Positions 34,663 through 44,558 of a DNA stretch of 64,000 bases are shown in pieces (position 1 is the first letter of the stretch; the number at the start of each line of letters is the position of its first letter). This stretch comes from Thalassospira tepidiphila MCCC 1A03514. GTDB lineage: Bacteria > Pseudomonadota > Alphaproteobacteria > Rhodospirillales > Thalassospiraceae. Below the pieces are notes generated by a model. The model had not been told where the DNA came from. It searched no databases and saw only the letters and a list, made by a program, of their open reading frames with translations. Both the position numbers and the translations under genes were made by a program. The DNA lies in NCBI RefSeq assembly GCF_001662875.1, contig NZ_JPVZ01000012.1, positions 54,451-118,450 of the forward strand. Reading direction: 5' to 3'.

Positions 34663-36312
34663 GTGGGCGGCTTGTTACAAACACTCAAGGGTCTGGGACC
34701 AACGCGGCTGATGGCTATCAGTGGCGTGGGCGTGTTGTTGCTTGTCTTCTTTGCATTCCTGATCATGCGTGTTTCAGCCCCGAACATGGAACTGCTCTAT
34801 CGCGATCTGGATCCGGCAGACGCCAGCCAGATCGTAAATCGCCTCGAAGACCAGCAGGTTCAGTACCAGTTGCTGAACAACGGTACCGAAATTCTTGTGC
34901 CGGCCGATCAGGTCAACCGCATGCGTCTGACCATGGCCGAAAGCGGCCTGCCGACCGGCGGCTCTGTCGGGTACGAAGTATTTGACAATTCCGACGGCTT
35001 TGGCGCCACCAGTTTCGAACAGAACATCAACCATGTTCGTGCCCTTGAAGGCGAGCTGGCCCGCACGATCGCATCCATTCAGGCGATCCAGCAGGCACGT
35101 GTTCATCTGGTTCTGCCAAAACGTCAGATGTTCTCACGTGAAACCCAGGAAGCCAGTGCCTCTATCGCGGTCAAGATGGCCGGTGGCGAACTGAAACCCG
35201 AACAGGTTGTTGCCATCCAGCATCTTGTGGCTGCTGCGGTGCCCCAGCTTGATCCAGGCAAGGTATCGATCATTGATGAACGCGGCCGGTTGCTTGCGCG
35301 TGGTGATGGCGAACAACAGTCGTCGACATTCCTGACCCAGACCGCCGATGAAATGCGCATTCGCACCGAAAGCCGCCTGCGCAATACCATCGAAGATCTT
35401 CTGTCGCGCTCCCTTGGTTACGGCGAAGTCCGCGCCGAAGTCTCGGTCGAAATGGACTTCAACAAGATCACGACCGCCAATGAGCGGTTTAATCCGGACG
35501 AGCGCGTCATTCGTTCCAGCCAGACGATTGAAGAAAACGCGACCAATTCCGAGACCGAGGGCACAGATCCGGTAACACTGCAGAACAATCTGCCGGATGC
35601 CAATTTTGATGCCGCCAACGGTGCAGGAACCCAAAGTCAGGAAAGCCGCACCGAAGAAACGGTCAATTACGAGATTTCCAAAACAACCACCACACAGATC
35701 AAGGAAATCGGCGAGATTTCACGTGTGACGGTAGCCGTCCTTGTTGATGGCACCTATACCACTGATGAAAATGGCGAGCGCCTGTATCAGGAACGCTCCC
35801 CGGAAGACCTTGAAAAGATCGCAGCACTCGTGCGCAGTGCCATCGGCTATGACCCGCAGCGCAGCGATCAGGTCGAAGTCATCAACATGCAGTTCGCTGA
35901 TACTGCCGACCTGTTCCCGGATGAAGAGATCGAGACCTTCCTTGGCCTCGACAAGGCTGAGATCTTCCGCATCGCCGAGATGCTGGTGCTGGCGATTGTT
36001 GCCATCCTCGTCATCCTGCTGGTGGTACGCCCGCTTCTGACCCGTGCGTTCGAAACTCTGCCGAGTGCGGCGGATATGGCACAGCGTCAGCTTCTCGCCG
36101 ATGATATGACCGCCGATGGCACGCCGGCCCTTGAAGGTCCGGCACCCGTTCCGATGGCACCTGGCATGGATGACGGCGAAGAACTGATCAACCTGTCGCA
36201 GGTTGAAGGTCGCGTGAAAGCATCCTCGGTCAAGAAGATTGGCGAGATCGTGGAGAAACACCCGGAAGAAGCTCTCTCGATCATTCGCAACTGGCTGTAT
36301 CAGGAGAGCTAA
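34663..36312 (+). CDS. fliF: Flagellar MS-ring protein FliF
   Basis: FliF builds the MS-ring in the inner membrane. The 549-residue product has an N-terminal membrane helix (about 16-37) and ring-building motifs NMELLYRDLDPADASQIVNR and LARTIASIQAIQQARVHLVL. A second membrane helix lies near 440-462 (MLVLAIVAILVILLVVRPLL). The C-terminal FliG-binding tail contains SSVKKIGEIVEKHPEEALSI. The start is a GTG with GGAG 9 bases upstream. The next gene is fliH, not fliG as is usual. Confidence 0.96.
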   Translation: MGGLLQTLKGLGPTRLMAISGVGVLLLVFFAFLIMRVSAPNMELLYRDLDPADASQIVNRLEDQQVQYQLLNNGTEILVPADQVNRMRLTMAESGLPTGGSVGYEVFDNSDGFGATSFEQNINHVRALEGELARTIASIQAIQQARVHLVLPKRQMFSRETQEASASIAVKMAGGELKPEQVVAIQHLVAAAVPQLDPGKVSIIDERGRLLARGDGEQQSSTFLTQTADEMRIRTESRLRNTIEDLLSRSLGYGEVRAEVSVEMDFNKITTANERFNPDERVIRSSQTIEENATNSETEGTDPVTLQNNLPDANFDAANGAGTQSQESRTEETVNYEISKTTTTQIKEIGEISRVTVAVLVDGTYTTDENGERLYQERSPEDLEKIAALVRSAIGYDPQRSDQVEVINMQFADTADLFPDEEIETFLGLDKAEIFRIAEMLVLAIVAILVILLVVRPLLTRAFETLPSAADMAQRQLLADDMTADGTPALEGPAPVPMAPGMDDGEELINLSQVEGRVKASSVKKIGEIVEKHPEEALSIIRNWLYQES

Positions 36313-36391
36313 TTCTCCTGACAGTTATCGGCTCACTGGCAGCCGCAGGGCTGCCTTCCTTTTGTTGCTCAAGGCGTTTTAGCAGTTCGAT

Positions 36392-37648
36392 ATGACGGCC
36401 ATTGAAAAGTTCACATTCTCACTCAGCTTCGACGATGCCGACAACGTAATCCGTTCGGCAGGCAAAGAGGATGAGCACTACGAACTGGGCACGAAAAAGA
36501 AGAAAAAGAAAGAAGAGGAAGCCCCGCCGCCCCCGCCGCCTGTCTATACAGAGGAACAGGGTGCACAAATGGTCGCCGATGCCGAAAAGCGCGGCCACGA
36601 ACAGGGTTTTGCCGAAGGTCACAAACAGGGCTTTGACGAAGCCCATCAGCAAATCATGGCGTCGCTTGAAAAGGCGGTTGGCGATGTGGAATCCGAAATC
36701 GCCGAAAAGCTCGCCCAGATTGACGAGCAGCAGAAGCGCGCCAACGCCAAAATCAACGAAGACGCTATTCATGTTGCTCTTGGTGTCATTCGCAAGCTGG
36801 CCCCGGCCTGGTCGAAACAATACCAGATGACCGAAATCGAAGACATCGTGCGCCAATGTCTTGCCAACCTGTTTGAAGCCCCGAAAGTCATGATCAAGGT
36901 CAATCCCGACCTTGAAACAGAAGTCGGTGCAGCAGCCCAGCGCATTGCAGACTCTCGTGGCTTTTCCGGCAAGGTTGTTGTGGTTGGCGAACCCGACGTC
37001 GCAATGGGTGATTGTCAGGTATCCTGGGGCGATGGCACGGCGGTTCGCGACAGTACCCGGATATGGTCGGAAATCAACGCCATCATCGACAATGCTCTGA
37101 CCCTGCATGCCAACGACCATGATCTGCCCGAAAGCGATATGGGCGATCCCGAAATTCAGGAAAGCCGCCTCGCCCCCGAGGCGAAAGCCCCGGCACAGCC
37201 TTCTGCACCGGTTCAGCCAAGCGGACCGGCACCGGATCAGGTCGAAACCGTAAATCAGATCACACCCGAGATGCCATCCTCCGCAGAACCTGCTGAGCCC
37301 GGCTCTGATACGCAAGAAGGCGATGGCACCGCGGCGCGGAATATGCAAACATTGCAAGAAGATACGAAGGCTGAATCGGCAACCACCGATGGCGCGATAC
37401 ACGGACCGGAAACGGACACGACACCGCCGCCACAGCCGACACCGGAACCAGACATTACAGATCAGGCGGAAAACAAGCCTGAACCACAAAAAGACCAGAC
37501 AACGGCGACAGCGCAAGGCCCTGCACAGCCTGGTAATTCCGGCCCGGAAACCGAACAGACGGCTGCGCAGGAAGACCCGACGACCACAGCCGATAAAACG
37601 GCTGCTGTGAAGCAACCGACCAAAGACGCAGGAGACGAAAATGGCTGA
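36392..37648 (+). CDS. fliH: Flagellar assembly protein FliH with long disordered tail
   Basis: FliH (FlbE in Caulobacter) regulates the FliI ATPase. The 418-residue product starts with FTFSLSFDDADNVIRS, then has a Lys-rich/Pro-rich stretch and EKRGHEQGFAEGHKQGFDEA (a FliH GxxxG-type repeat). A FliH domain extends to about residue 230 (VGEPDVAMGDCQVSWGDGTA). Residues about 260-418 are a Pro/Thr/Glu/Ala-rich low-complexity tail unlike standard FliH. It overlaps fliN by 8 bases. The partner fliI is at 54251. Confidence 0.88.
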   Translation: MTAIEKFTFSLSFDDADNVIRSAGKEDEHYELGTKKKKKKEEEAPPPPPPVYTEEQGAQMVADAEKRGHEQGFAEGHKQGFDEAHQQIMASLEKAVGDVESEIAEKLAQIDEQQKRANAKINEDAIHVALGVIRKLAPAWSKQYQMTEIEDIVRQCLANLFEAPKVMIKVNPDLETEVGAAAQRIADSRGFSGKVVVVGEPDVAMGDCQVSWGDGTAVRDSTRIWSEINAIIDNALTLHANDHDLPESDMGDPEIQESRLAPEAKAPAQPSAPVQPSGPAPDQVETVNQITPEMPSSAEPAEPGSDTQEGDGTAARNMQTLQEDTKAESATTDGAIHGPETDTTPPPQPTPEPDITDQAENKPEPQKDQTTATAQGPAQPGNSGPETEQTAAQEDPTTTADKTAAVKQPTKDAGDENG

Positions 37649-38003
37649 TGATGACGATCTGGAACTCTCGGAGCTCGACGACGATAACATCGAACTCGAG
37701 GGCGAAGGGACCGAACTTCTTGCTGCGGCCGAAGCCGGCAGCGAGCAGATGAAGACTTCCAAGGATCTCGAAGCCGTGTACGATATTCCCGTTCAGGTTT
37801 CGGCAGTTCTTGGCAAAGCAACCATGCAAGTCAGCCAATTGCTGAAACTTGATCGTGGTGCAGTGGTAGAGCTTGACCGTAAAGTTGGTGAAGCTATTGA
37901 TATCTATGTGAACAACCGTCTCGTCGCGCGCGGCGAGGTGGTGGTCGTGGAAGACCGGCTTGGTGTGACCATGACGGAAATCATCAAATCCGAGAAAAGC
38001 TAA
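37641..38003 (+). CDS. fliN: Flagellar motor switch protein FliN
   Basis: FliN forms the lower C-ring with FliM. The 120-residue product has an acidic N-terminus and a SpoA domain with VYDIPVQVSAVLGKATMQVS, LKLDRGAVVELDRKVGEAID and YVNNRLVARGEVVVVEDRLG, ending in TMTEIIKSEKS. It overlaps fliH, supporting co-translation. Confidence 0.96.
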   Translation: MADDDDLELSELDDDNIELEGEGTELLAAAEAGSEQMKTSKDLEAVYDIPVQVSAVLGKATMQVSQLLKLDRGAVVELDRKVGEAIDIYVNNRLVARGEVVVVEDRLGVTMTEIIKSEKS

Positions 38004-38024
38004 CGTAAGAGAGGATATCCGACT

Positions 38025-38819
38025 ATGGCCGAAGGGGGGACTAAAACGTCGTTTGACATTGCGACAGTCGGGGGACTGGCCATTGGCTTTGCGTTGGTGA
38101 TTGCTGCAATCATCTTTGGTGGATCGCCGGGTGCGTTTATCGATATCCCCTCTGTCCTGATTGTTATCGGCGGTACAGCAGCCATCACGGCTGTCAGCTT
38201 TGCGCTGGGCGAGTTTCTCGGCTCTGGCAAAGTGCTAATGCGCACGATTTTCCACAAATCGCGCAATCCGGCGGATGCGGCACTTCAAATTCTTCAGCTT
38301 GCCGAAATCGCCCGCAAAGGCGGTGTTCTGTCCCTTCAGGGGCATCTTGATAGCCTGCAAAGCGAAGAATATCTCTGGAAAGGCTTGTCGCTTGTCGTTG
38401 ACGGCACCCCGCCCGAGGAAGTCGAAGCCATCATGCGCAAGGACATGAATGCCACCATCGGCCGCCACCAGAAAGGTGCGAACATCATGAAAAAGGCCGG
38501 TGATGTGGCACCGGCAATGGGCCTGATCGGGACGCTGATCGGTCTGGTGCAGATGCTGGGCAACCTTGATGATCCGTCATCGATTGGTCCGTCGATGGCT
38601 GTTGCGCTTTTGACGACCTTCTATGGCGCGGTTCTGGCCAACATGGTGTTCATGCCGCTTGCCGGGAAGCTTGAACGCAACTCCAGCGACGAGGAACTCT
38701 TGAATTCGGTCTATATGGTTGGTGCTGTTTCCATCGGTCGACAGGAAAACCCCCGTCGTCTGGAAATGCTGATCAACTCGATCCTGCCGCCGTCAAAACG
38801 CGTCAGCTACTTCGATTGA
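38025..38819 (+). CDS. motA: MotA/PomA-type stator protein
   Basis: Ion channel subunit of the stator, 264 residues with four membrane helices. The second pair carries APAMGLIGTLIGLVQMLGNL and SIGPSMAVALLTTFYGAVLA, a PomA-like pattern with the conserved Pro. The cytoplasmic loop includes EIARKGGVLSLQGHLDSLQS. It lies between fliN and flbD, an unusual location, and is far from motB (7360). Whether it uses sodium or protons cannot be settled by eye; the pattern leans toward PomA. Confidence 0.93.
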   Translation: MAEGGTKTSFDIATVGGLAIGFALVIAAIIFGGSPGAFIDIPSVLIVIGGTAAITAVSFALGEFLGSGKVLMRTIFHKSRNPADAALQILQLAEIARKGGVLSLQGHLDSLQSEEYLWKGLSLVVDGTPPEEVEAIMRKDMNATIGRHQKGANIMKKAGDVAPAMGLIGTLIGLVQMLGNLDDPSSIGPSMAVALLTTFYGAVLANMVFMPLAGKLERNSSDEELLNSVYMVGAVSIGRQENPRRLEMLINSILPPSKRVSYFD

Positions 38820-38844
38820 TCGTGAATGTGAATATGGTGGTTCT

Positions 38845-38871
38845 GGCGCATCAACGCTCTTGTGATGCGCC
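38845..38871. promoter_or_regulatory. Hairpin between motA and flbD
   Basis: GGCGCATCA and TGATGCGCC form a perfect 9-base stem around a 9-base loop, with no T run. It may adjust mRNA stability or read-through into flbD. Confidence 0.4.
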
Positions 38872-38905
38872 GGGTCCCCGAAACTGATCGGAAAGAGATG
38901 ATACG

Positions 38906-40477
38906 ATGCAGGTACTGATCGTTGGTGGACTGGGCGGACAGATAGGCGCAGCCAGCAAGATCGCAATGGCGCGCGGCGCATCGGTCCAGTTGGCCGAAAG
39001 TGTCACGACTGCGCTTAACATCCTGCGGGCGGGCAACCGGATTGATCTGGTTATGGCGGATATCACCCTTGATGTCGCCGCCCTGATTGAGGGCATGGTT
39101 GCTGAGCGCATCACGACCCCGGTGGTCGCGTGTGGCATCGGCAATGACGTCAATGGTGCGGTCAATGCGATTAAGGCAGGTGCCCAGGAATTCATCCCCC
39201 TGCCCCCAGAAGCCGATCTGATTGCCGCAATTTTCGAAGCCGTCACCGAAGAAAGCCACGCGCTGATTCATCGCGATGCGCGCATGGCCGAGACACTCCG
39301 ACTGGCAAGTCAGGTGGCCAACAGTTCGGCATCCATCCTGATCACCGGCGAAAGCGGCACCGGTAAGGAAATCATTTCGCGCTATGTGCACCGCAAGTCC
39401 AACCGTTCGGACAAGCCGTTCGTTGCGGTCAACTGTGCAGCCATCCCCGACAACCTTCTGGAATCCGAACTGTTTGGCCATGAAAAGGGTGCCTTTACCG
39501 GTGCCCAGGCAAGACGTATCGGCAAGTTCGAAGAAGCCAATGGCGGTACCCTTTTGCTTGATGAAATCAGTGAAATGGATGTGCGCCTTCAGGCCAAGCT
39601 TCTGCGTGCCATTCAGGAAAAGGAAATTGACCGGCTTGGCGGCAAAAGCCCGGTCAAGGTCGATGTCCGAATTCTTGCGACCTCGAACCGCAATCTTGAG
39701 GCCGAAGTCAACGCCGGCAACTTCCGCGAGGATTTGTATTTCCGCCTGAACGTCGTCAATCTCGACATCCCGTCACTGCGCGAACGTCCCGATGACATCC
39801 CGGTTCTGGCCGAGTTCTTTGTCAAAAAATACTCTGATGCCAATGACGTTCCGGTCCGCCCGATCAGCCCGCTTGCGATCCAGCGCCTGCTGTCTCACCA
39901 TTGGCGGGGCAATGTCCGCGAACTTGAAAATACCATGCACCGTGCGGTTCTGATCGCCGGTCCCGATGAAATCGGGCCAGAAGCCATCATGCTGTCTGGC
40001 GAAAGCAGCGCACCCGCCCCGGCAGCCGCAGCCCCAGTATCGCAGGCCCCTGCACCATCTGCGTCTGCACCGGCCCCGTCTACGACAGCACGCGCCAGCT
40101 CGGCCTATGCCAGTGCAAATGCCGCCTATGGCGCGGCATCATCGGCCTATCAACCCAGCGCACCGGCTCCTGCACCATCTACCCCATCCGCACCGGCGCA
40201 TGAGGCCCCTTCTGGGGATGATGACGCAGACAGCGGCGATGACGGCGCGTCCGATGACAGTACTGCTGGAAACGGTTCTGTGACCTCGGCACTTGTCGGG
40301 CGTACTGTTGCTGATGTCGAACGTGATCTGATCATTGATACGCTCAAGCATTGCTTTGGCAACCGCACCCATGCGGCCAACATTCTGGGCATTTCCATTC
40401 GGACCCTGCGCAACAAACTGCGCCAGTATACCGACGAAGGACTTGCTGTCCCGGCCCCGGGCGACGGTCACGACTGA
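38906..40477 (+). CDS. flbD: Sigma-54 flagellar enhancer-binding protein FlbD
   Basis: FlbD activates sigma-54 flagellar promoters. The 523-residue product has a degenerate receiver domain (1-120; LIVGGLGG where receivers have an acidic pair). The AAA+ domain (about 125-365) has the P-loop GESGTGKE and the sigma-54 contact loop GAFTGA. A low-complexity Pro/Ala/Ser linker (about 370-465) leads to a Fis-type HTH ([20 protein letters not shown]). Its targets are probably the -24/-12 promoters in this window, with fliX (18483) as regulatory partner. Confidence 0.95.
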   Translation: MQVLIVGGLGGQIGAASKIAMARGASVQLAESVTTALNILRAGNRIDLVMADITLDVAALIEGMVAERITTPVVACGIGNDVNGAVNAIKAGAQEFIPLPPEADLIAAIFEAVTEESHALIHRDARMAETLRLASQVANSSASILITGESGTGKEIISRYVHRKSNRSDKPFVAVNCAAIPDNLLESELFGHEKGAFTGAQARRIGKFEEANGGTLLLDEISEMDVRLQAKLLRAIQEKEIDRLGGKSPVKVDVRILATSNRNLEAEVNAGNFREDLYFRLNVVNLDIPSLRERPDDIPVLAEFFVKKYSDANDVPVRPISPLAIQRLLSHHWRGNVRELENTMHRAVLIAGPDEIGPEAIMLSGESSAPAPAAAAPVSQAPAPSASAPAPSTTARASSAYASANAAYGAASSAYQPSAPAPAPSTPSAPAHEAPSGDDDADSGDDGASDDSTAGNGSVTSALVGRTVADVERDLIIDTLKHCFGNRTHAANILGISIRTLRNKLRQYTDEGLAVPAPGDGHD

Positions 40478-40566
40478 ACATGAAATTTCGGCGCGCTGTC
40501 CCCATCTTCAAGGCAGGTAAAGGCGCAACGAACATCGAGCAAGCAACAGGATAACAAGCAAAGACA

Positions 40567-42729
40567 ATGGCCGAAGGTCAAGACATCACACCGACTGGTT
40601 CCGGCGGCTCTGACGGCCCCGGCGGCGGTGCGCCGGGCGGGTTAAATCTCGGCGCCATTCAGTCGCGTGTCGCTTCGGCCATGAAACGTGGCGATATCGC
40701 CATGGCGCTCGGCTTTATCATGATCCTTGTGGTCATGATGTTCCCGATGCCGCCCTGGCTGCTTGATTTCATGCTGGCGCTTTCGATCAGCTTCTCTGTG
40801 CTGATCCTGATGACATCGCTGTTCATCCAGAAGCCGCTTGAATTCAACTCTTTCCCGACAATCCTGCTGGTGGCGACGTCGCTCAGACTTGCGCTGAACA
40901 TTGCGACAACCCGACTGATCCTTGGCTATGGTCACGAAGGTACTCATGCCGCCGGTGCCGTGATCGAGGCCTTTGGCAGCTTCCTGATTTCGGGCAATTT
41001 CGTCATCGGGATTATCGTCTTTGCCATCCTTGTCATCATCAACTTTGTCGTCATCACCAAGGGTTCCGGCCGTATTGCCGAGGTCGCGGCACGCTTTACC
41101 CTTGATGCGATGCCCGGCAAACAGATGGCGATTGACGCCGACCTGTCATCAGGTCTGATCAATGAAGAACAGGCAAAGGCCCGCCGTAAGGAACTGGAAG
41201 ATGAAAGTTCCTTCTTCGGGTCGATGGATGGTGCATCGAAGTTTGTCCGTGGCGACGCGGTTGCCGGTATTCTGATTACGTTTATCAACGTGATCGGCGG
41301 CATCATCATCGGCACCGCCCAGATGGGCCTTTCCCTTGCCGAGGCCACCGAGACTTACACGATCCTGACCGTCGGCGATGGTCTGGTGTCCCAGATCCCG
41401 GCCCTGATCGTTTCGACCGCAGCAGGCCTTCTGGTCACCAAGGGTGGTCTTGATGGCGCAACCGAAAAGGCCGTTTTCGGGCAGGTCAGTAATTATCCGG
41501 CGGCCCTTGGCGTTGCTGCCGCCCTGATGGCGGGCATGTCCCTTCTGCCGGGCATTCCGATGATCTGGTTCCTTGGATTGGCGATCGGGTTGGGGTATCT
41601 CGCGTACTACATGGGCAAGCGCCAGAAAGAAGCCGTCGTTCAGGAACAGATGAAAGAAACCCAGGCCGCGGCCGATGCCGCTGGCCCACCGCCAGAAGAA
41701 CCCATCGCCAATGCGTTGCGCATGGACTATGTGCGTCTTGAACTTGGCTATGGCTTGCTGTCGCTGATCAGTACCGAACGTGGCCAGAAACTGACCGATC
41801 AGATCAAGGCACTGCGTCGCCAGCTTGCCGGTGACATGGGCTTTGTCATGCCGTCGGTGCGCATTCAGGACAACATGCAACTGCCCGCCAACACCTATGT
41901 GCTCCGCGTCAAGGAGATCGAGGCAGGCCGTGGTGATCTGCGCCCGAACATGTTGCTGGTGATGGATCCGCGCGGCGAGGAAATTACCCTGTCGGGCGAA
42001 AAGACGATGGAGCCAACCTTCAACCTGCCGGCCATGTGGATCGAACAGGGCATGAAGGAAGAGGCAATGTTCCGTGGCTATACGGTGGTTGATCCGCAAA
42101 CCGTGATCACGACGCACATCACCGAAGTGATCAAGGATCACATGCCCGAACTGCTGTCTTATGCCGAAACGCAAAAGCTGCTTGATGAACTTGATGAAGA
42201 TCAGAAAAAACTGGTCGAGGACATCGTTCCCGGTCAGGTTTCCGTCGGCGGTGTTCAGCGCGTATTGCAGAACCTTTTGACCGAACGCGTTTCCATCCGC
42301 GACCTGCCGACCATCCTTGAAGGCATTGCCGAATCAACTGCCTTTACCCGCAACCCGACCTTCATGACCGAACATGTCCGGTCACGACTGGCGCGTCAGT
42401 TGTCGGATGTGAATACCAATCAGGACGGCGTCATTCCGCTGGTCACCATGTCGCCGCAGTGGGAACAGATCTTTGCCGAAAGCCTTGTTGGTCAGGGCGA
42501 GGAAAAGCAGCTTTCCATTCCGCCAAGCCAGCTTCAGGAATTCATCAACAAGGTCAGAACCACGTTCGAGCGCCTTGGCATGATGGGCGAAAGCCCGGTC
42601 CTTCTGACCAGCCCGGGCATCCGGCCATATGTTCGATCCATCGTTGAGCGTTTCCGCCCGAGCACCGTGGTGATGTCGCAAAACGAAATCCACCCCAAGG
42701 CACAGCTGAAAACGCTGGGGCAGGTCTGA
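40567..42729 (+). CDS. flhA: Flagellar export gate protein FlhA
   Basis: FlhA is the large export gate subunit. The 720-residue product has a Gly-rich N-terminus, eight membrane segments and the FHIPEP-family signature LRLALNIATTRLIL. The loop GRIAEVAARFTLDAMPGKQM and a C-terminal cytoplasmic domain (LPAMWIEQGMKEEAMFRGYT; LTSPGIRPYVRSIVERFRPS) follow. It is followed by flhF and flhG. Confidence 0.97.
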   Translation: MAEGQDITPTGSGGSDGPGGGAPGGLNLGAIQSRVASAMKRGDIAMALGFIMILVVMMFPMPPWLLDFMLALSISFSVLILMTSLFIQKPLEFNSFPTILLVATSLRLALNIATTRLILGYGHEGTHAAGAVIEAFGSFLISGNFVIGIIVFAILVIINFVVITKGSGRIAEVAARFTLDAMPGKQMAIDADLSSGLINEEQAKARRKELEDESSFFGSMDGASKFVRGDAVAGILITFINVIGGIIIGTAQMGLSLAEATETYTILTVGDGLVSQIPALIVSTAAGLLVTKGGLDGATEKAVFGQVSNYPAALGVAAALMAGMSLLPGIPMIWFLGLAIGLGYLAYYMGKRQKEAVVQEQMKETQAAADAAGPPPEEPIANALRMDYVRLELGYGLLSLISTERGQKLTDQIKALRRQLAGDMGFVMPSVRIQDNMQLPANTYVLRVKEIEAGRGDLRPNMLLVMDPRGEEITLSGEKTMEPTFNLPAMWIEQGMKEEAMFRGYTVVDPQTVITTHITEVIKDHMPELLSYAETQKLLDELDEDQKKLVEDIVPGQVSVGGVQRVLQNLLTERVSIRDLPTILEGIAESTAFTRNPTFMTEHVRSRLARQLSDVNTNQDGVIPLVTMSPQWEQIFAESLVGQGEEKQLSIPPSQLQEFINKVRTTFERLGMMGESPVLLTSPGIRPYVRSIVERFRPSTVVMSQNEIHPKAQLKTLGQV

Positions 42730-42786
42730 TGCGCATGATCAACCAAACCGCCCTGCTTGCGGACATGACAAACCGGGGGGAACTGA

Positions 42787-43767
42787 ATGCGTCTTAAGAC
42801 CTTCACCGCCCCCACCATGACCGAGGCGATGGGGCTCGTTAAAGAGCACATGGGCACTGATGCCATCATCGTATCCACACAGGATATCCCCGGCAGTGGC
42901 GTGCGCCTGACGGCCGCCCTTGATCGTGATCCCGACTATGGCGATGACGACGGTCCGGCCCCTGCCCTTCAGGAACAGCTTGATGCGGTTGAAGCCGCCC
43001 TGACGCGGCATAATTTGCCGGAACGGCTTCGTATTCGCCTGTGCGATCTGATGGGGCGCGAAACGGCTGCTGCATCCGAGCAACAATTGCTGGCCGGTGC
43101 GCTTGATGAAATCTTTGATTTCTCGCCCCTGCCGGAAAAGAATACGCCGCGCGCGCTGGCCTTCGTTGGCCCGCCCGGATCAGGTAAAACACTGGCGGTT
43201 GCCAAAACCGCGGCACGTGCAGTGATGAAAAAACGCAAAGTTGCTGTTCTTTCAACCGATTACAAACGTGCCGGTGGCATGGCACAGCTTGAGGCCTTTA
43301 CGCGAATTCTCAAGATTGATCTGCTTGCGGCGAAATCACCGGACGATCTCAAGGCGCGCTTTGGCGAAATCCGCGAAGCCGATGTCATCCTGATCGATAC
43401 GGCAAGCTGCAACCCCTATCTTGAAACCGAAATTGGCACGCTTCGTGAATTCATGAAAGCGGTGCCGAGTGAACCGGTGCTGGTGAACCCTGCGGGGATT
43501 GATGCCTACGAGGCGGCTGACATTGCCAATGCCTTTGCCGATGGTGGCGCAACACGTGTCGTGATCTCGCGACTTGATGTTGCCGCCCGACTTGGCGGTG
43601 CGCTATATGGAGCCGATTCAGGAAATCTTTCCCTTTGTAATGTCAGTATGACAGCCCAGGTTGCGGACGGCCTCACCGCCCTTAGTCCCCTTGCCTTGGC
43701 AAAACTTCTGATACCGTCCCATCGCGCTGATACCGCGAAACCGAGCTTCTCCGAGGTCGTGAAATGA
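42787..43767 (+). CDS. flhF: FlhF-type SRP-family GTPase
   Basis: FlhF helps set flagellar position. The 326-residue product has the FlhF N-terminus (MRLKTFTAPTMTEAMGLVKE), a helical N domain and an SRP G domain with the P-loop FVGPPGSGKTLAVAKTAA. Further motifs are STDYKRAGGMAQLEAF and VILIDTASCNPY. Compared with typical FlhF the G3 Gly is Ser (DTAS) and the G4 TKxD is SRLD, and the protein is short. It overlaps flhG by 4 bases. Confidence 0.9.
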   Translation: MRLKTFTAPTMTEAMGLVKEHMGTDAIIVSTQDIPGSGVRLTAALDRDPDYGDDDGPAPALQEQLDAVEAALTRHNLPERLRIRLCDLMGRETAAASEQQLLAGALDEIFDFSPLPEKNTPRALAFVGPPGSGKTLAVAKTAARAVMKKRKVAVLSTDYKRAGGMAQLEAFTRILKIDLLAAKSPDDLKARFGEIREADVILIDTASCNPYLETEIGTLREFMKAVPSEPVLVNPAGIDAYEAADIANAFADGGATRVVISRLDVAARLGGALYGADSGNLSLCNVSMTAQVADGLTALSPLALAKLLIPSHRADTAKPSFSEVVK

Positions 43768-44552
43768 CTACCAAGTCTGATGCATCACCCAAATCTGCCC
43801 CGCGGGCCAAAGGCCGCAATGTCCTTGCAGTTGCATCTGGCAAAGGCGGCGTTGGCAAGACCTGGTTTTCCATTACCCTGACCCATGCGATGGTTCTCGA
43901 AGGCCACAAGACCCTTTTGTTTGACGGTGACCTTGGCCTCGCCAACATCGACATTCAGCTTGGCCTGATGCCGAAATATGATCTGGGCGGCGTGATTGCC
44001 GGGCGGATCAGCCTGAAAGATGCAGTCACCCACTTCCCCGATGGTGATTTTGATATCATTGCCGGGCGCAGCGGATCGGGCAGCCTTGCCAACCTGCCGG
44101 CCACCCGGCTTCAGGCGCTGTCGGACGAATTGCTCCAGACCGGCAAGGAATATGATAAGGTATTGATCGATCTTGGTGCCGGTGTTGATCAGGGCGTGCG
44201 TCAGATGACCGGCCTTGCCAATACGGTGATTGTGATTACCAACGGCGACCCGACCTCTTTGACCGACGCCTATGCCTTTATCAAGATCACCCATATGGCC
44301 CGCCCGAAAACCGATATCCGGGTGGTGGTCAATATGGCCAAGGACAAGAAAGAAGGTCAGGCGATCTATAACAAGCTTCTCAAGGCGTGCGAGGGCTTCT
44401 TGAAGATTTCGCCGCCTTTGCTTGGCGTTATTCGTGCGGATTCCAAGGTATCGGAATGCATTCGCAACCAGACGCCACTTTTGACCCGTCATCCGAACTG
44501 CGATGCCGCCCAGGATATAGAGGCAATCGCCCAAACCCTTCTTGAGGAGTAG
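43764..44552 (+). CDS. flhG: FlhG/FleN MinD-like ATPase
   Basis: FlhG controls flagellar number, working with FlhF. The 262-residue product has the deviant Walker A AVASGKGGVGKTWFSITLTH and the Walker B/switch regions LLFDGDLGLANIDIQLGLMP and VLIDLGAGVDQGVRQM. The MinD-like VVVNMAKDKKEGQAIYNKLL follows. The start overlaps flhF (ATGA). Confidence 0.93.
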   Translation: MTTKSDASPKSAPRAKGRNVLAVASGKGGVGKTWFSITLTHAMVLEGHKTLLFDGDLGLANIDIQLGLMPKYDLGGVIAGRISLKDAVTHFPDGDFDIIAGRSGSGSLANLPATRLQALSDELLQTGKEYDKVLIDLGAGVDQGVRQMTGLANTVIVITNGDPTSLTDAYAFIKITHMARPKTDIRVVVNMAKDKKEGQAIYNKLLKACEGFLKISPPLLGVIRADSKVSECIRNQTPLLTRHPNCDAAQDIEAIAQTLLEE

Positions 44553-44558
44553 GTTGTC

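Noticed and set aside
36419..37762. Antisense open frame opposite fliH
   Set aside because: Cys/Arg/Phe-rich product typical of reverse translation of a low-complexity gene; fliH is clear on the plus strand.
41149..42174. Antisense open frame opposite flhA
   Set aside because: His/Gln/Arg-rich shadow of flhA with no conserved features.
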